Shown here piece by piece: positions 16,175 through 25,041 of a DNA stretch of 64,000 nucleotides; the stretch's first letter is position 1, and each line of letters opens with the position of its first letter. The DNA is from Bacteroidales bacterium UBA4116. Lineage in GTDB: Bacteria; Bacteroidota; Bacteroidia; Bacteroidales; Tannerellaceae. A program made the translations under genes and the position numbers. Below the pieces are notes generated by a model. It was not told where the DNA came from, searched no databases, and was given only the letters and a program-made list of their open reading frames with translations. The DNA lies in NCBI GenBank assembly GCA_002381645.1, contig DFXE01000025.1:67595-131594 (forward strand). The letters run 5' to 3'.

Positions 16175-16469
16175 GGTATTGTATTAAATTATTGTTGTTT
16201 GCGCAAACACTATACTAAAAAAACGATGTAAATATACAGGATAAAAATAAAACATCATAGCAGAAGTAATAAAAGTTCATTATCTGAGGGTTATATACTA
16301 CTTAGATATAACTGGATGTAATCCACATATTGTACAGTAAATATTGTTAAAATGTGAGAAACCTTTTTAACAACTTTAAAAGTATAAGAAGTGATATATT
16401 TTGAATACATATGCCCTATCTTTACATAATAATTGTAGCATTATTAACCCATTTATAAATAGATCGGCA

Positions 16470-17057
16470 ATGCCAAAAACAGAAAAAGAAAAAATGCTTT
16501 CGGGCGAGTTATACGATCCCGGCGACAAAGAACTGATCACGCGTTGGCATAAAGCAAAAGCCCTAATCAAAGAATACGCTCAGGCCGATTCGACAGACAG
16601 GGATTTATTGAACCGTATACTCGACGAATTATTGGGATCAAGAGGAGATAATGTATGGATCACAGCACCGATACATGTGGATTATGGTGAAAATATACAT
16701 TTAGGAAATAATATAGAGATCAATATGAATTGCGTGTTTCTTGATTGCAATACAATTACTATCGGTGATAATTCCGGTATTGGTCCCAGTGTTCAGATAT
16801 ATGCTGTTGGTCATCCGGTAAAACCGGAAGAACGCCTTTCATTAAATGAAGAGGATGGATTTCCGTTTTGGAAATCCATTACAGCTCCTGTCACAATCGG
16901 GAAAAATGTCTGGGTTGGCGGGGGAAGCATTATTCTGCCAGGTGTTTCTATAGGTGACAATACGACTATCGGAGCGGGTAGCGTTGTCACCAAATCTATT
17001 CCGGCCAATTGTCTCGCTGTAGGGAATCCCTGTAAAGTGATCAGACAATTTGATTAA
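16470..17057 (+). CDS. Sugar O-acetyltransferase (maltose/galactoside type)
   Basis: 195 residues from the ATG at 16470, preferred over an in-frame ATG at 16401 because the family's conserved start (EKEKMLSGELYDPGDKEL) begins there. It is a left-handed beta-helix acetyltransferase of the LacA/Maa family, using acetyl-CoA. Visible are NIHLGNNIEINMNCVFLD, the catalytic-His region QIYAVGHPVKPEER, and the hexapeptide turns TIGKNVWVGGGSIILPGVSIGDNTTIGAGSVVTK in its second half (quoted in parts, about 145-180). Such enzymes form trimers with active sites at the interfaces. The YkgJ-like gene follows 21 bases downstream and is probably co-transcribed. Confidence 0.92.
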   Translation: MPKTEKEKMLSGELYDPGDKELITRWHKAKALIKEYAQADSTDRDLLNRILDELLGSRGDNVWITAPIHVDYGENIHLGNNIEINMNCVFLDCNTITIGDNSGIGPSVQIYAVGHPVKPEERLSLNEEDGFPFWKSITAPVTIGKNVWVGGGSIILPGVSIGDNTTIGAGSVVTKSIPANCLAVGNPCKVIRQFD

Positions 17058-17078
17058 CTATTACGTATAAGCTGTTTT

Positions 17079-17564
17079 ATGGATTTAGAATCACTTCCCG
17101 AAAAAGCAAAAAAGGCAGAAAAAGAAACAAAGCGTTTTTTTCAATCACTTAAGAAAAATCGTTTAAAGAATCTCGATGATACTGTCCATGCATTACATGA
17201 GGAAACCTTCGATAATATCGATTGTTTGGAATGTGCTAATTGCTGCCGGTCTTTAGGGCCGCGGCTGACGGACAGGGATATCGAAAGGATTGCATCATCT
17301 CTACGCATGAAGCCGCACGAAGTTGTCTCAGTATATCTCCGTATGGATGAAGACAACGATTATGTTTTCAAAGAAATGCCTTGCCCTTTTTTATGCAGCG
17401 ATAACTACTGTAGCATTTACGACAATCGCCCCAAAGCCTGCAGGGAATATCCTCATACAAACCGGAAAAAGTTTTTTCAGATTTATTCACTTACTATCCG
17501 GAATGCGGAAACTTGTCCGGCAGTATACCAAATACTTGAAAATCTTAAAAAAGAGTTGTCATAA
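17079..17564 (+). CDS. YkgJ-family cysteine-cluster protein
   Basis: 161 residues. It contains the zinc/iron-chelating CxxC pattern of the family: CLECANCCRSLGPRLTDRD (about 49-67), then CPFLCSDNYCSIYDNRPKAC with the RPxxCxxYP motif (PKACREYPH, about 118-126) and a last cysteine near 148. Family members are thought to bind a metal or an iron-sulphur centre, but their role is not established. It follows the acetyltransferase closely on the same strand. Confidence 0.88.
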   Translation: MDLESLPEKAKKAEKETKRFFQSLKKNRLKNLDDTVHALHEETFDNIDCLECANCCRSLGPRLTDRDIERIASSLRMKPHEVVSVYLRMDEDNDYVFKEMPCPFLCSDNYCSIYDNRPKACREYPHTNRKKFFQIYSLTIRNAETCPAVYQILENLKKELS

Positions 17565-17905
17565 AGTTATAGGTCGCTGTGTATATTCTGAACTATCGGT
17601 AAACCTTATTTCTTTTCTTGCTGTTTATGTATCATTAAGATAAATGTATGACAAGAGAATTTACTCTAGGTTGAAAAAAAAGAATTCAAAAGTGTTTTAC
17701 TAAAAATCGAAAGTAAGAAGTTATAAGGTTAAATAAAAATCATCACAACAAATGACAAAGATAGGACAGGCTTGGGAAGTTAATATTTCAAAAACCAGTC
17801 TAGACGCAGAGGACACGGAGCCGTTTTTATTATGTCACAACGTTGTATTTGATAGGTGGCTCCGGGCCTCTGCGATTTTGAATCATTATTATTGCATCAG
17901 CCTAT
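17565..17905. other. Intergenic region with a large hairpin
   Basis: About 340 bases between the convergent YkgJ-like gene and the 65-residue protein. Apart from the 70-base hairpin at 17805-17874 it is AT-rich, and I see no coding sequence in it. Confidence 0.5.
17805..17874. repeat. Large GC-rich hairpin
   Basis: CGCAGAGG (17805-17812) pairs with CCTCTGCG (17867-17874), and CGGAGCC (17816-17822) with GGCTCCG (17858-17864), giving a two-part 15-bp stem around a 35-base loop that itself contains the palindrome ACAACGTTGT. It stands out against its AT-rich surroundings. It could be a bidirectional transcription barrier between two convergent genes or part of a small RNA. Confidence 0.6.
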
Positions 17906-18103
17906 CTATATCTGGTATTCATTGATCTTTTCTCCCGATTCAAGATGCATATCTTTCAATGGTTCGGAATGGATTTGCTGATCAATAATTTTTTGCTGTT
18001 CAGATTCCTTATCCTTAGGAGGTTGTTGCACTTTCCCGATATGGTTGATCTGCTGTTCATTGTCAAATGACCCTTGGGGCATTTTTTCGTTGTTTTTCTT
18101 CAT
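17906..18103 (-). CDS. Small hydrophilic protein, 65 residues
   Basis: Very polar, rich in Gln, Lys, Glu and Asp, with no hydrophobic segment or cysteine; probably disordered. It begins MKKNNEKMPQGSFDNEQQ. It starts 12 bases after the lipocalin stop on the same strand, so it is the last gene of a three-gene unit with the 54-residue protein and the lipocalin. A stress or desiccation-type role is a guess from the composition only. Confidence 0.6.
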   Translation of the reverse strand: MKKNNEKMPQGSFDNEQQINHIGKVQQPPKDKESEQQKIIDQQIHSEPLKDMHLESGEKINEYQI

Positions 18104-18115
18104 TTTATTTATATA

Positions 18116-18730
18116 TTAAAACATCATATTATCATATTCCACATCAATAATGGTACAAAATTCTTTATTCTCAGGATTTATTGTGTGTTCAACCCATATT
18201 AATTTGGATACGTCGAATCCTAATCCGGAGGCTATTTGCAAATAAGAATGCTTTATTTCTTCGGGCATCGTCTTCGCTCTCGACAATAACCATAAGTAAT
18301 GGCGGTTTTTACCAGCAACCAGGGCATATTTATAATTAGGATCGATAGCAATCACATTATAACCGGTATAAAAGGGTCCGAAAAAAGATACTTTCAAAGC
18401 ACCTTCATCCGGCGATGCAGCAAAAACGGCTTTGCCGGTCACATCTTCAAACTTTCCTTTATCATAATTATATCCGCTGTTTACTACTTTTACACTTCCG
18501 TCGTTGTTCATGCTGTATTCGGCGGTCGTATTATTCATATTACGTTCGAAACGATAGTCCAAACGGGCTATTTCATACCATTTACCCATAAACTTATTAA
18601 TATCGAACGGTTTTACAGGTACCACTCCTTTTGGAATAGTTTTCATTGCGTTCATTGCCATTAGGGTTCCTACGGCTCCTGCCGTGATCAATGTGCCCCC
18701 TAACAGAAGGTTTTTAGTTTTATTTTCCAT
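18116..18730 (-). CDS. Bacterial lipocalin (Blc-like)
   Basis: 204 residues. An N-terminal hydrophobic segment (about 7-28) anchors or exports the protein; there is no clear lipobox. The lipocalin signature GKWYEIARLDYRFERN (about 49-64) marks the first strand, and LWLLSRAKTMPEE (about 145-157) fits structurally conserved region 2/3. Lipocalins of this kind bind lysophospholipids or fatty acids and are induced under stress in other bacteria. It sits between two very small hydrophilic proteins and divergent from an aldehyde dehydrogenase, which suits a stress-response cluster. Confidence 0.9.
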   Translation of the reverse strand: MENKTKNLLLGGTLITAGAVGTLMAMNAMKTIPKGVVPVKPFDINKFMGKWYEIARLDYRFERNMNNTTAEYSMNNDGSVKVVNSGYNYDKGKFEDVTGKAVFAASPDEGALKVSFFGPFYTGYNVIAIDPNYKYALVAGKNRHYLWLLSRAKTMPEEIKHSYLQIASGLGFDVSKLIWVEHTINPENKEFCTIIDVEYDNMMF

Positions 18731-18738
18731 ATTTATAA

Positions 18739-18903
18739 TTACTGATATATTCTTTGACCAGAGGCATACATATCGCGAGGCTGGTTTGGTTGCTGTTCCG
18801 GATCAATGATACTTGGGTCCGGTACTTCTTTTATCCTGTCTATTTCGTTTACTTCCGGCATTGTATCCGGATCTACATTGGGCATCTCTTTTCTTTTCTC
18901 CAT
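18739..18903 (-). CDS. Small hydrophilic protein, 54 residues
   Basis: A 54-codon frame from the ATG at 18903 to a TAA at 18739-18741, ending 8 bases before the lipocalin start on the same strand. It begins MEKRKEMPNVDPDTMPEVNE, and is rich in Pro, Asp and Glu with many DP/EV pairs, with no hydrophobic segment. Composition and position match the 65-residue protein on the other side of the lipocalin, which supports both being real. Confidence 0.55.
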   Translation of the reverse strand: MEKRKEMPNVDPDTMPEVNEIDRIKEVPDPSIIDPEQQPNQPRDMYASGQRIYQ

Positions 18904-19106
18904 AGTTACATTTTTTTATGGGGTGAATACTTTTAATAGTAGGGTAATAACAACTTCCCGTCCGCTGCGGTTCAAGCCTTAAAGATGATAAAACCTAAAA
19001 ATCGTTATTATTTAGTAATTGGAAGCCTTTTACAAACCTTCTCCCAGAAAGGGTTAAGAACTTTTTCGGGCAAGTGCTGTTATATGAACACTAAAATTGA
19101 TTTGTT

Positions 19107-20513
19107 ATGGAAGATGTAATGCAGAAAAAGAAGCCTATACAATCGGTAAATCCTACTTCAAATGAAGTTCAAAAGGAATATACGCCGATGCCGGACCAGA
19201 AAGTGGAAGAATTGCTGAGAAAAGCAGACGGCACATACAAAGAATGGAGGCAGACATCTTATAAAGAACGTGCCACATTGTTGCGGGAAATCGGCTCACT
19301 GATGAGGGAAAGAAAAGAAGAATTGGGACGGTTATGCAGTATTTCAATGGGAAAAATACTTAAAGAAAGCATTGATGAAGTAATGCTGTGCGCATCCATA
19401 CTGGATTACTATGCCGATTATGGTGAAGAGTTTCTGCAAGACGAGCCTGTCACAACCCCTATCGGTAGAGCATTTATCAGTTATGAGCCTATAGGCGTTA
19501 TTCTCAGTATACAACCCTGGAACTTTCCATATTACCAGGTTATCCGGTCGGCCGCACCGCATATTATGGCCGGGAATACATATGTATTAAAGCATGCATC
19601 TGTTGTATTCCCATGCGCAGAAGCTATTGAACAACTCTTTAAAGATGCAGGTGCTCCCGAAGGATTGTTTACTAATTTATTCATATCCGGTAAAAAAGCC
19701 AATGAATGTATCACCAATAAATACATCAAAGGCATCACTTTTACCGGTAGCGAAGAGGCAGGCGAAAGTATAGCCGCTACTGCCGGAAAAGTGGTAAAAA
19801 AAACAGTTCTTGAACTGGGAGGTAGCGATCCGCTTATCATACTGGAAGATGCCGATCTGGATAAAGCTGTCGAACTTGCCGCAATGGAAAGGCTGTCTAA
19901 TGCAGGACAGGTATGCACGTCACCCAAAAGGATCATCGTGATGGAGTCGGTTGCAAAAGAATTTACAGATAAAGCCAAAGCCATTTATGAAAATATTAAG
20001 ATTGGCGATCCGCTCGATGAAGATACTCAGTTAGGACCTGTTTCAAGCTTAAAGGCTTTGGAAACGATTCTAAAGCAGGTGGAAGATACGGTGAAAGAGG
20101 GTGCAACCCTTGTTTACGGAGGTGAAAAATTAAATTCTCCCGGAGCATTTATGAAGCCTGCTATCTTAATGGATATTAAACCAGGAATGGTAGCATATTC
20201 AGAAGAAATATTCGGGCCGGTACTCTGCATCTACCCTGTAAAAGACATACAGGAAGCCATTAAAATAGCTAACGATACGAAGTATGGTCTGGGAGCATCA
20301 ATTTTAACAAAAGATGAAGAGAAAGGAATTGAAATAGCCCGCCAGATAGAATCGGGAATGGTTTTTATAAACAATGTCACCACTTCATCACCCGAACTTC
20401 CATTCGGCGGAACAAAAAATTCGGGTTATGGGCGGGAATTGGCTAAAGAAGGAATTAAAGAATTTGTCAATCATAAACTGATACGTATCAGTTCACTCGA
20501 AGCAATGTATTAA
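19107..20513 (+). CDS. NAD(P)-dependent aldehyde dehydrogenase (succinate-semialdehyde type)
   Basis: 468 residues, a complete aldehyde dehydrogenase. Cofactor-binding region ILSIQPWNFPYYQVIR (about 132-147), GITFTGSEEAGESIA, the general-base Glu in VLELGGSDPLIILEDADL and the catalytic Cys in NAGQVCTSPKR. The motif set resembles short succinate-semialdehyde dehydrogenases of the GabD/YneI type, which oxidise succinate semialdehyde or related aldehydes. It begins 203 bases from the divergent 54-residue gene and ends before a terminator at 20574. Substrate is inferred. Confidence 0.88.
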   Translation: MEDVMQKKKPIQSVNPTSNEVQKEYTPMPDQKVEELLRKADGTYKEWRQTSYKERATLLREIGSLMRERKEELGRLCSISMGKILKESIDEVMLCASILDYYADYGEEFLQDEPVTTPIGRAFISYEPIGVILSIQPWNFPYYQVIRSAAPHIMAGNTYVLKHASVVFPCAEAIEQLFKDAGAPEGLFTNLFISGKKANECITNKYIKGITFTGSEEAGESIAATAGKVVKKTVLELGGSDPLIILEDADLDKAVELAAMERLSNAGQVCTSPKRIIVMESVAKEFTDKAKAIYENIKIGDPLDEDTQLGPVSSLKALETILKQVEDTVKEGATLVYGGEKLNSPGAFMKPAILMDIKPGMVAYSEEIFGPVLCIYPVKDIQEAIKIANDTKYGLGASILTKDEEKGIEIARQIESGMVFINNVTTSSPELPFGGTKNSGYGRELAKEGIKEFVNHKLIRISSLEAMY

Positions 20514-20573
20514 ACACTCAATTATAGCAATGTGATATTGCACTTTTTTAGTTTTCATTTGAATTTAATTAAG

Positions 20574-20604
20574 ATGGTTATCCAGGCGTGGGTAACCATT
20601 TTTA
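20574..20604 (+). terminator. Terminator after the aldehyde dehydrogenase
   Basis: A 10-bp stem with one wobble pair (ATGGTTATCC at 20574-20583 with GGGTAACCAT at 20590-20599) and a 6-base loop, followed by a T-run. Confidence 0.75.
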
Positions 20605-20740
20605 ATACTGTAAATAACTATTGGGTTATGCATAATTAACAATTACATGACGGAATGTAACCTGCATCCGGATTTTTGAAACGTTAAAATTCCGTATCTT
20701 CACGGCGTATTTTTAATATCAATTCTTAATTATATTTATC

Positions 20741-21463
20741 ATGAAAAAAATCTTACTTCTTTCTTTAAGTATTGCCATGCTTTATTCCACAGGAATATCG
20801 GCACAAAACAACACACTTTCATCTAAAGAAAAAAACGAAGGCTGGACCCTTTTGTTTGATGGAAAAAGTTTCGACGGATGGCGTAAATGCAATTCCACAG
20901 AAATGGCTTCAAACTGGTCGATCGATAAAGGATCGATGAAGGTTGCCCGTGGAGAACGTGCCGGACACGGACAGGGTGGCGACATCCTCTTTGGAAACAA
21001 AAAGTATAGTAATTTTGAACTATCGATCGACTGGATGATTGAAAAGGAAGGCAATTCAGGTATTTTCTATTATGTGGTTGAATACCCTGACAAGCCTATT
21101 TATTATGCTGCTCCGGAAGTTCAGGTCCTCGACAACTGGAACGCGGGCGACAATAAGCTGACTAACCACCTTGCCGGTTCATTATATGATATACTTCCAG
21201 CCCTTCCGCAGAATGCTAAACCTGCAGGAGAATGGAATACTATTGTTATCCGTGTGAAAGACGGTAAAGTAACCCATACACAGAACGGTGTAAAAGTAGT
21301 GGAATATACCCTTTGGACACCTGAATGGTATGAAATGGTAGCCAACAGTAAATTCAAAGACTGGCCCGGTTTTAAAGAAGGTCCTGCTAAAGAAGGATAT
21401 ATCGGGCTTCAGGATCACGGATACGACTGCTGGTTCCGCAATATCAAAATCAGGGAACTATAA
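20741..21463 (+). CDS. DUF1080-family (3-keto-disaccharide hydrolase-like) secreted protein
   Basis: 240 residues with a signal peptide (about 1-21, ending GISAQ). The rest is the concanavalin-like DUF1080 domain: GWTLLFDGKSFDGWRKCN (about 34-51), SNFELSIDWMIEKEGNSGIF, YAAPEVQVLDNWN and a final GYIGLQDHGYDCWFRNIKI. DUF1080 proteins include 3-keto-glucoside hydrolases that cooperate with Gfo/Idh-type sugar oxidoreductases in Bacteroidetes; the two such oxidoreductases in this window are not adjacent. It ends with a strong terminator. Confidence 0.9.
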   Translation: MKKILLLSLSIAMLYSTGISAQNNTLSSKEKNEGWTLLFDGKSFDGWRKCNSTEMASNWSIDKGSMKVARGERAGHGQGGDILFGNKKYSNFELSIDWMIEKEGNSGIFYYVVEYPDKPIYYAAPEVQVLDNWNAGDNKLTNHLAGSLYDILPALPQNAKPAGEWNTIVIRVKDGKVTHTQNGVKVVEYTLWTPEWYEMVANSKFKDWPGFKEGPAKEGYIGLQDHGYDCWFRNIKIREL

Positions 21464-21508
21464 TAAGTTATAGCAGAATAGTTTCTAAAATAAATACGTT
21501 ATTATGAT

Positions 21509-21544
21509 CCTGCCGGTACGGAAGTGTACCGGCAGGATTTTTTA
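21509..21544 (+). terminator. Strong rho-independent terminator
   Basis: An 11-bp perfect stem (CCTGCCGGTAC at 21509-21519 with its complement at 21526-21536), 6-base loop, then ATTTTTTATT. It ends the DUF1080 transcript and isolates the following transporter operon. Confidence 0.9.
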
Positions 21545-21560
21545 TTAATCTAATATACTA

Positions 21561-21568
21561 TACCTTTG
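21561..21568 (+). promoter_or_regulatory. -7 box almost touching the ABC permease ATG
   Basis: TACCTTTG matches TAnnTTTG and ends only 4 bases before the ATG at 21573. Transcription would start at or just after the ATG, so the mRNA would be leaderless. There is no clear TTTG at -33; the position holds TTTT. Confidence 0.55.
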
Positions 21569-21572
21569 CAGG

Positions 21573-22607
21573 ATGAACAAACAAGTGCTATTGTTTTATC
21601 CGCTATTGCTCCTGCTGTTATTCTTACTATTTGTCGGTAGCCTTATACATGGTGCAGTATCCATACCTTTCGGAGAGGTTATCAATATACTTATCGGTAA
21701 AGAGCCGGAGCGTATTTCGTGGCAAAACATTGTCATACAATCGCGATTACCACAGGCAATAACGGCTACGTTTGCAGGCGCGTCCTTAGCTGTAAGCGGA
21801 TTATTACTGCAAACGCTTTTCCGCAATCCCCTTGCCGGACCCTCCATATTGGGTATCAGCGACGGGGCGAATCTGGGAGTAGCAATTGTTATGTTGTACT
21901 TCGGCGGTTCATTAGGTAAACTTTCGGATTTACCGGTAAGCGGTTATCCGGCCATTATCCTGGCTGCTTTCGCCGGAGCCTGTTGTATTTTAGGAATTAT
22001 CATATATTTCTCTTCTAAGGTAAAAAACAATATTATGCTCCTGATTATTGGTATCATGATCGGGTACCTTGCCTCCTCCGTTATATCCATACTCAACTTT
22101 TATGCTTCTACGGATAAGGTGCATGCCTATGTGATGTGGGGATTAGGAAACTTTTCAGGCATATCTTTAGGTCAATTACCTTTTTTTGTCTGCTGCTCCT
22201 TAATAGGATTATTCCTTTCCGTGTTACTTATTAAACCGTTAAACGCCCTGCTTCTGGGTGAAATGTATGCTACAAACCTTGGCATTCATATCAAACGTAC
22301 ACGCATATCCATTTTACTTTGTACCGGAATACTTACTGCCGTGACCACCGCTTTCTGCGGACCTATTTCATTCATCGGCCTTGCCGTACCCCATGTAGCA
22401 CGACTGCTGCTGGGTTCTTCCAATCATAAATTATTGCTTCCTGTAACGCTTTTAACCGGATCGTGCATTGCTTTATTATGTAACATGCTGATGGTTGTTC
22501 CCGGCATGAATACGATCTTACCGTTAAATGCCGTAACGCCTCTTATCGGCGCTCCGGTCATCATATATGTAATTGTAAACCGTAAAAATATCCAATACTT
22601 CAACTGA
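21573..22607 (+). CDS. FecCD/BtuC-type ABC transporter permease
   Basis: 344 residues with about nine or ten membrane segments. The family signature regions are present: LPQAITATFAGASLAVSGLL (about 54-73), the QTLFRNPLAGPSILGISDGA block after it, and GPISFIGLAVPHVARLLLG near 260-278. Such permeases carry iron-siderophores, haem or vitamin B12 across the inner membrane. The matching ATPase gene follows after 8 bases. No periplasmic binding protein or TonB receptor is visible, so the substrate cannot be stated. The start lies immediately after a -7 box. Confidence 0.92.
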   Translation: MNKQVLLFYPLLLLLLFLLFVGSLIHGAVSIPFGEVINILIGKEPERISWQNIVIQSRLPQAITATFAGASLAVSGLLLQTLFRNPLAGPSILGISDGANLGVAIVMLYFGGSLGKLSDLPVSGYPAIILAAFAGACCILGIIIYFSSKVKNNIMLLIIGIMIGYLASSVISILNFYASTDKVHAYVMWGLGNFSGISLGQLPFFVCCSLIGLFLSVLLIKPLNALLLGEMYATNLGIHIKRTRISILLCTGILTAVTTAFCGPISFIGLAVPHVARLLLGSSNHKLLLPVTLLTGSCIALLCNMLMVVPGMNTILPLNAVTPLIGAPVIIYVIVNRKNIQYFN

Positions 22608-22615
22608 TTATTGTT

Positions 22616-23638
22616 ATGAGAGGATTTCCTGTTATAGAAACACATGGATTAAGTATTGGTTACATACTTAAAAACAGAAAAAAGAAGCTTGTCCATCAAA
22701 ACCTGGATCTCAAACTACTTCAGGGTGAAGTAACCTGCCTGTTGGGATTAAACGGCTCAGGTAAATCAACTTTATTACGCACCTTATGCGGCTTTCAGCC
22801 TCCGCTCGACGGTGATATTTATTTATCTGGAAAAAAGATCAAATCCTATTCACAGGAAAATATTTCATTGATGATCGGTGTTGTATTAACCGAAAAAACA
22901 AATGCGGGAGGGATAACGGTTTATGAACTTGTTTCCTTTGGAAGGCATCCTTACACCGGTTTTTTCGGGGTATTGAAAAACAAAGATCATAAAGTCATTG
23001 AAGAGTCCCTTGAAGCAGCAGGTATATCACATAAAGCACATAACTATGTAGCTGAACTGAGTGACGGTGAACGGCAAAAAGCAATGATTGCCAAAGTATT
23101 GGCTCAGGAATGTCCTATCATTATCTTGGATGAACCAACTGCTTTCCTCGATGTCACAAGCCGCATTGAAACCATGGTGCTTTTACGTAAACTCGCTAAA
23201 GAGCAGAATAAAACCATATTGTTATCAACCCATGATATGGATTTGGCCATTCAAATGGGCGACTACCTGTGGTTGCTTGAAAAACAACGCACGGTAGCGT
23301 ACGGTTCTCCTGAAGACCTGATATTAAACGGGGAATTCGAATCTTTTTTTTCAAAAGAAGGCATATTCTTTGATCCCTCTACCGGAAAGTTAAATACGGT
23401 AGCACCTGTTGCCCCTGTCGGTATCGAAGGTCATTTCCATACATCTTACTGGGCTGGTAATGCGCTTGTACGTAACGGATGGAAACCCTCTCTGGTAAAT
23501 GAAAAATATATTAACATAAATTGTATCAGCAAAAAATTAATGATTATTACATTACCCGGCGGAAAACAAGTAGAGGTAAATAATATGGAAGATTTAATTA
23601 TTACTATTGAAAAATATAAAGAACTCAATGGCAAATGA
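22616..23638 (+). CDS. ABC transporter ATP-binding protein (FecE/BtuD type) with C-terminal extension
   Basis: 340 residues. The nucleotide-binding domain is in the first 250: Walker A LLGLNGSGKSTLLRTL (about 42-57), signature ELSDGERQKAMIAKVLAQ (about 148-165), Walker B IIILDEPTAFLD and the switch His in LLSTHDMDLA. The last 80 residues, with FHTSYWAGNALVRNGWKP and a final KELNGK, are not part of the standard 255-residue family and form an additional small domain, probably regulatory. The gene overlaps the MATE exporter downstream by 11 bases. It forms the energising subunit for the permease upstream. Confidence 0.92.
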   Translation: MRGFPVIETHGLSIGYILKNRKKKLVHQNLDLKLLQGEVTCLLGLNGSGKSTLLRTLCGFQPPLDGDIYLSGKKIKSYSQENISLMIGVVLTEKTNAGGITVYELVSFGRHPYTGFFGVLKNKDHKVIEESLEAAGISHKAHNYVAELSDGERQKAMIAKVLAQECPIIILDEPTAFLDVTSRIETMVLLRKLAKEQNKTILLSTHDMDLAIQMGDYLWLLEKQRTVAYGSPEDLILNGEFESFFSKEGIFFDPSTGKLNTVAPVAPVGIEGHFHTSYWAGNALVRNGWKPSLVNEKYININCISKKLMIITLPGGKQVEVNNMEDLIITIEKYKELNGK

Positions 23639-24980
23639 AATTACTCATCAACTGGAGCACGAAAAAATAAGCCGTTTACTCCTTAATTACGCCATACCCG
23701 CTGTAATAGGTACAATGGTCAACTCTTTATATAATATTGTCGACCGCATATTTATCGGACATGGTGTAGGCCCATTAGCTATTTCCGGCCTTACGCTCAC
23801 ATTCCCTATTTTAATGTTCCTTCAGGCCTTCGGTATGCTGATCGGTTCCGGAGCCGCCACACGTGTCTCTATTTTCCTGGGTAGAAAAGAAAATAACATG
23901 GCGGAGAATATACTTGGGAATGCGCTTACATTAACCTTTATCATAACCATCGCCACGGTTGTTCCCAGTATGATCTTTCTCGAAGACTTGTTATTGTTAT
24001 TCGGGGGAAGCGAAAATACGATTCCCTATGCCAAAGATTATCTTTATATTGTTATCCCCGCCAATATCTTCACTTCCTTAAGTTTTGGTTTTAATGCCGT
24101 AATGCGTGCTTCGGGATATCCCAAAAAGGCAATGGTTACTATGCTTATCGGAGCCATATTAAATGTTATCCTCGATCCTATTTTCATCTTCTGGTTAGAT
24201 ATGGGAATACGCGGGGCAGCTATTGCTACGGTCATATCCATGGCGGCAAGCGCCATCTTTGTGATGTATCATTTCATCAGTAAAGAGAGTCTGATACGAT
24301 TTCATAGAAAATATCTAAAACTGGACAAGCATATTGTATGGAGCATTATTACAATAGGCGTTTCCCCTTTTGCCATGCAATTGGCAGGAAGCCTTGTAAA
24401 TGTGATCATGAATAATTCCCTGCAAACTTATGGCGGCGATCTGGCTTTAGGGGCCAACGGGATTATTACCAGTATAGCGATGCTGTTCGTTATGCTCATT
24501 ATCGGTATTGCGCAGGGTATGCAGCCCATTGTAGGGTTTAATTATGGCGCCGGGCATCATCGCCGTGTAATGGAAACCCTCCGGCTGGTTATTATTACGG
24601 CCACTTGTTTTATGGGTGTCGGATGGATTGCAAGCCTGTTATTCCCTCAAGTAATCGTAAAAGGGTTTACAACCGATCCGGAATTAGTTGGTATCTCCGC
24701 AAACGGGTTGAAAATTAACCTGTCACTCCTTATTGTTGTGGGTTCACAAATAGCCATCAGTCAGTTTTTCCAAAGTATAGGAATAGCCTGGAAAGCTATA
24801 TTCCTTAGCCTGACACGTCAATTCCTATACCTGGTCCCTGCCGTTTTATTGCTCCCCCCGTTGTTTGGTTTGGACGGGGTATGGTATTCCGGACCGATTT
24901 CGGATGGATTGGCTGCTATAACGGCCTGGTTGTTTTTATGGCAACATGTAAAAAAACTAAAACAGAAAATGATTTATTGA
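23628..24980 (+). CDS. MATE-family multidrug exporter
   Basis: 450 residues from the ATG at 23628, preferred over an upstream ATG at 23607 because the family's helix 1 begins soon after it (EKISRLLLNYAIPAVIGTMV). About twelve membrane helices in two related halves, with the start signatures PAVIGTMVNSLYNIVDRIFI and, in the second half, SPFAMQLAGSLVNVIMNNS. MATE proteins export cations or drugs against sodium or proton gradients. The 11-base overlap with the ABC ATPase suggests a single transcript with the transporter, an unusual pairing. Confidence 0.92.
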   Translation: MANEITHQLEHEKISRLLLNYAIPAVIGTMVNSLYNIVDRIFIGHGVGPLAISGLTLTFPILMFLQAFGMLIGSGAATRVSIFLGRKENNMAENILGNALTLTFIITIATVVPSMIFLEDLLLLFGGSENTIPYAKDYLYIVIPANIFTSLSFGFNAVMRASGYPKKAMVTMLIGAILNVILDPIFIFWLDMGIRGAAIATVISMAASAIFVMYHFISKESLIRFHRKYLKLDKHIVWSIITIGVSPFAMQLAGSLVNVIMNNSLQTYGGDLALGANGIITSIAMLFVMLIIGIAQGMQPIVGFNYGAGHHRRVMETLRLVIITATCFMGVGWIASLLFPQVIVKGFTTDPELVGISANGLKINLSLLIVVGSQIAISQFFQSIGIAWKAIFLSLTRQFLYLVPAVLLLPPLFGLDGVWYSGPISDGLAAITAWLFLWQHVKKLKQKMIY

Positions 24981-25041
24981 ACTTTCTTCTTCAATATTTG
25001 TCATATATGTAAAATAACTTAACTATAGAAAAGGAGGAAGT

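Noticed and set aside
15708..16187. A 159-codon plus-strand frame opposite the Tat-exported oxidoreductase
   Set aside because: It lies wholly in antisense to a well-supported gene and resembles no protein family.
20741..21463. DUF1080 gene and the Gfo/Idh gene at 14738 as one operon
   Set aside because: They are on opposite strands and several kilobases apart.
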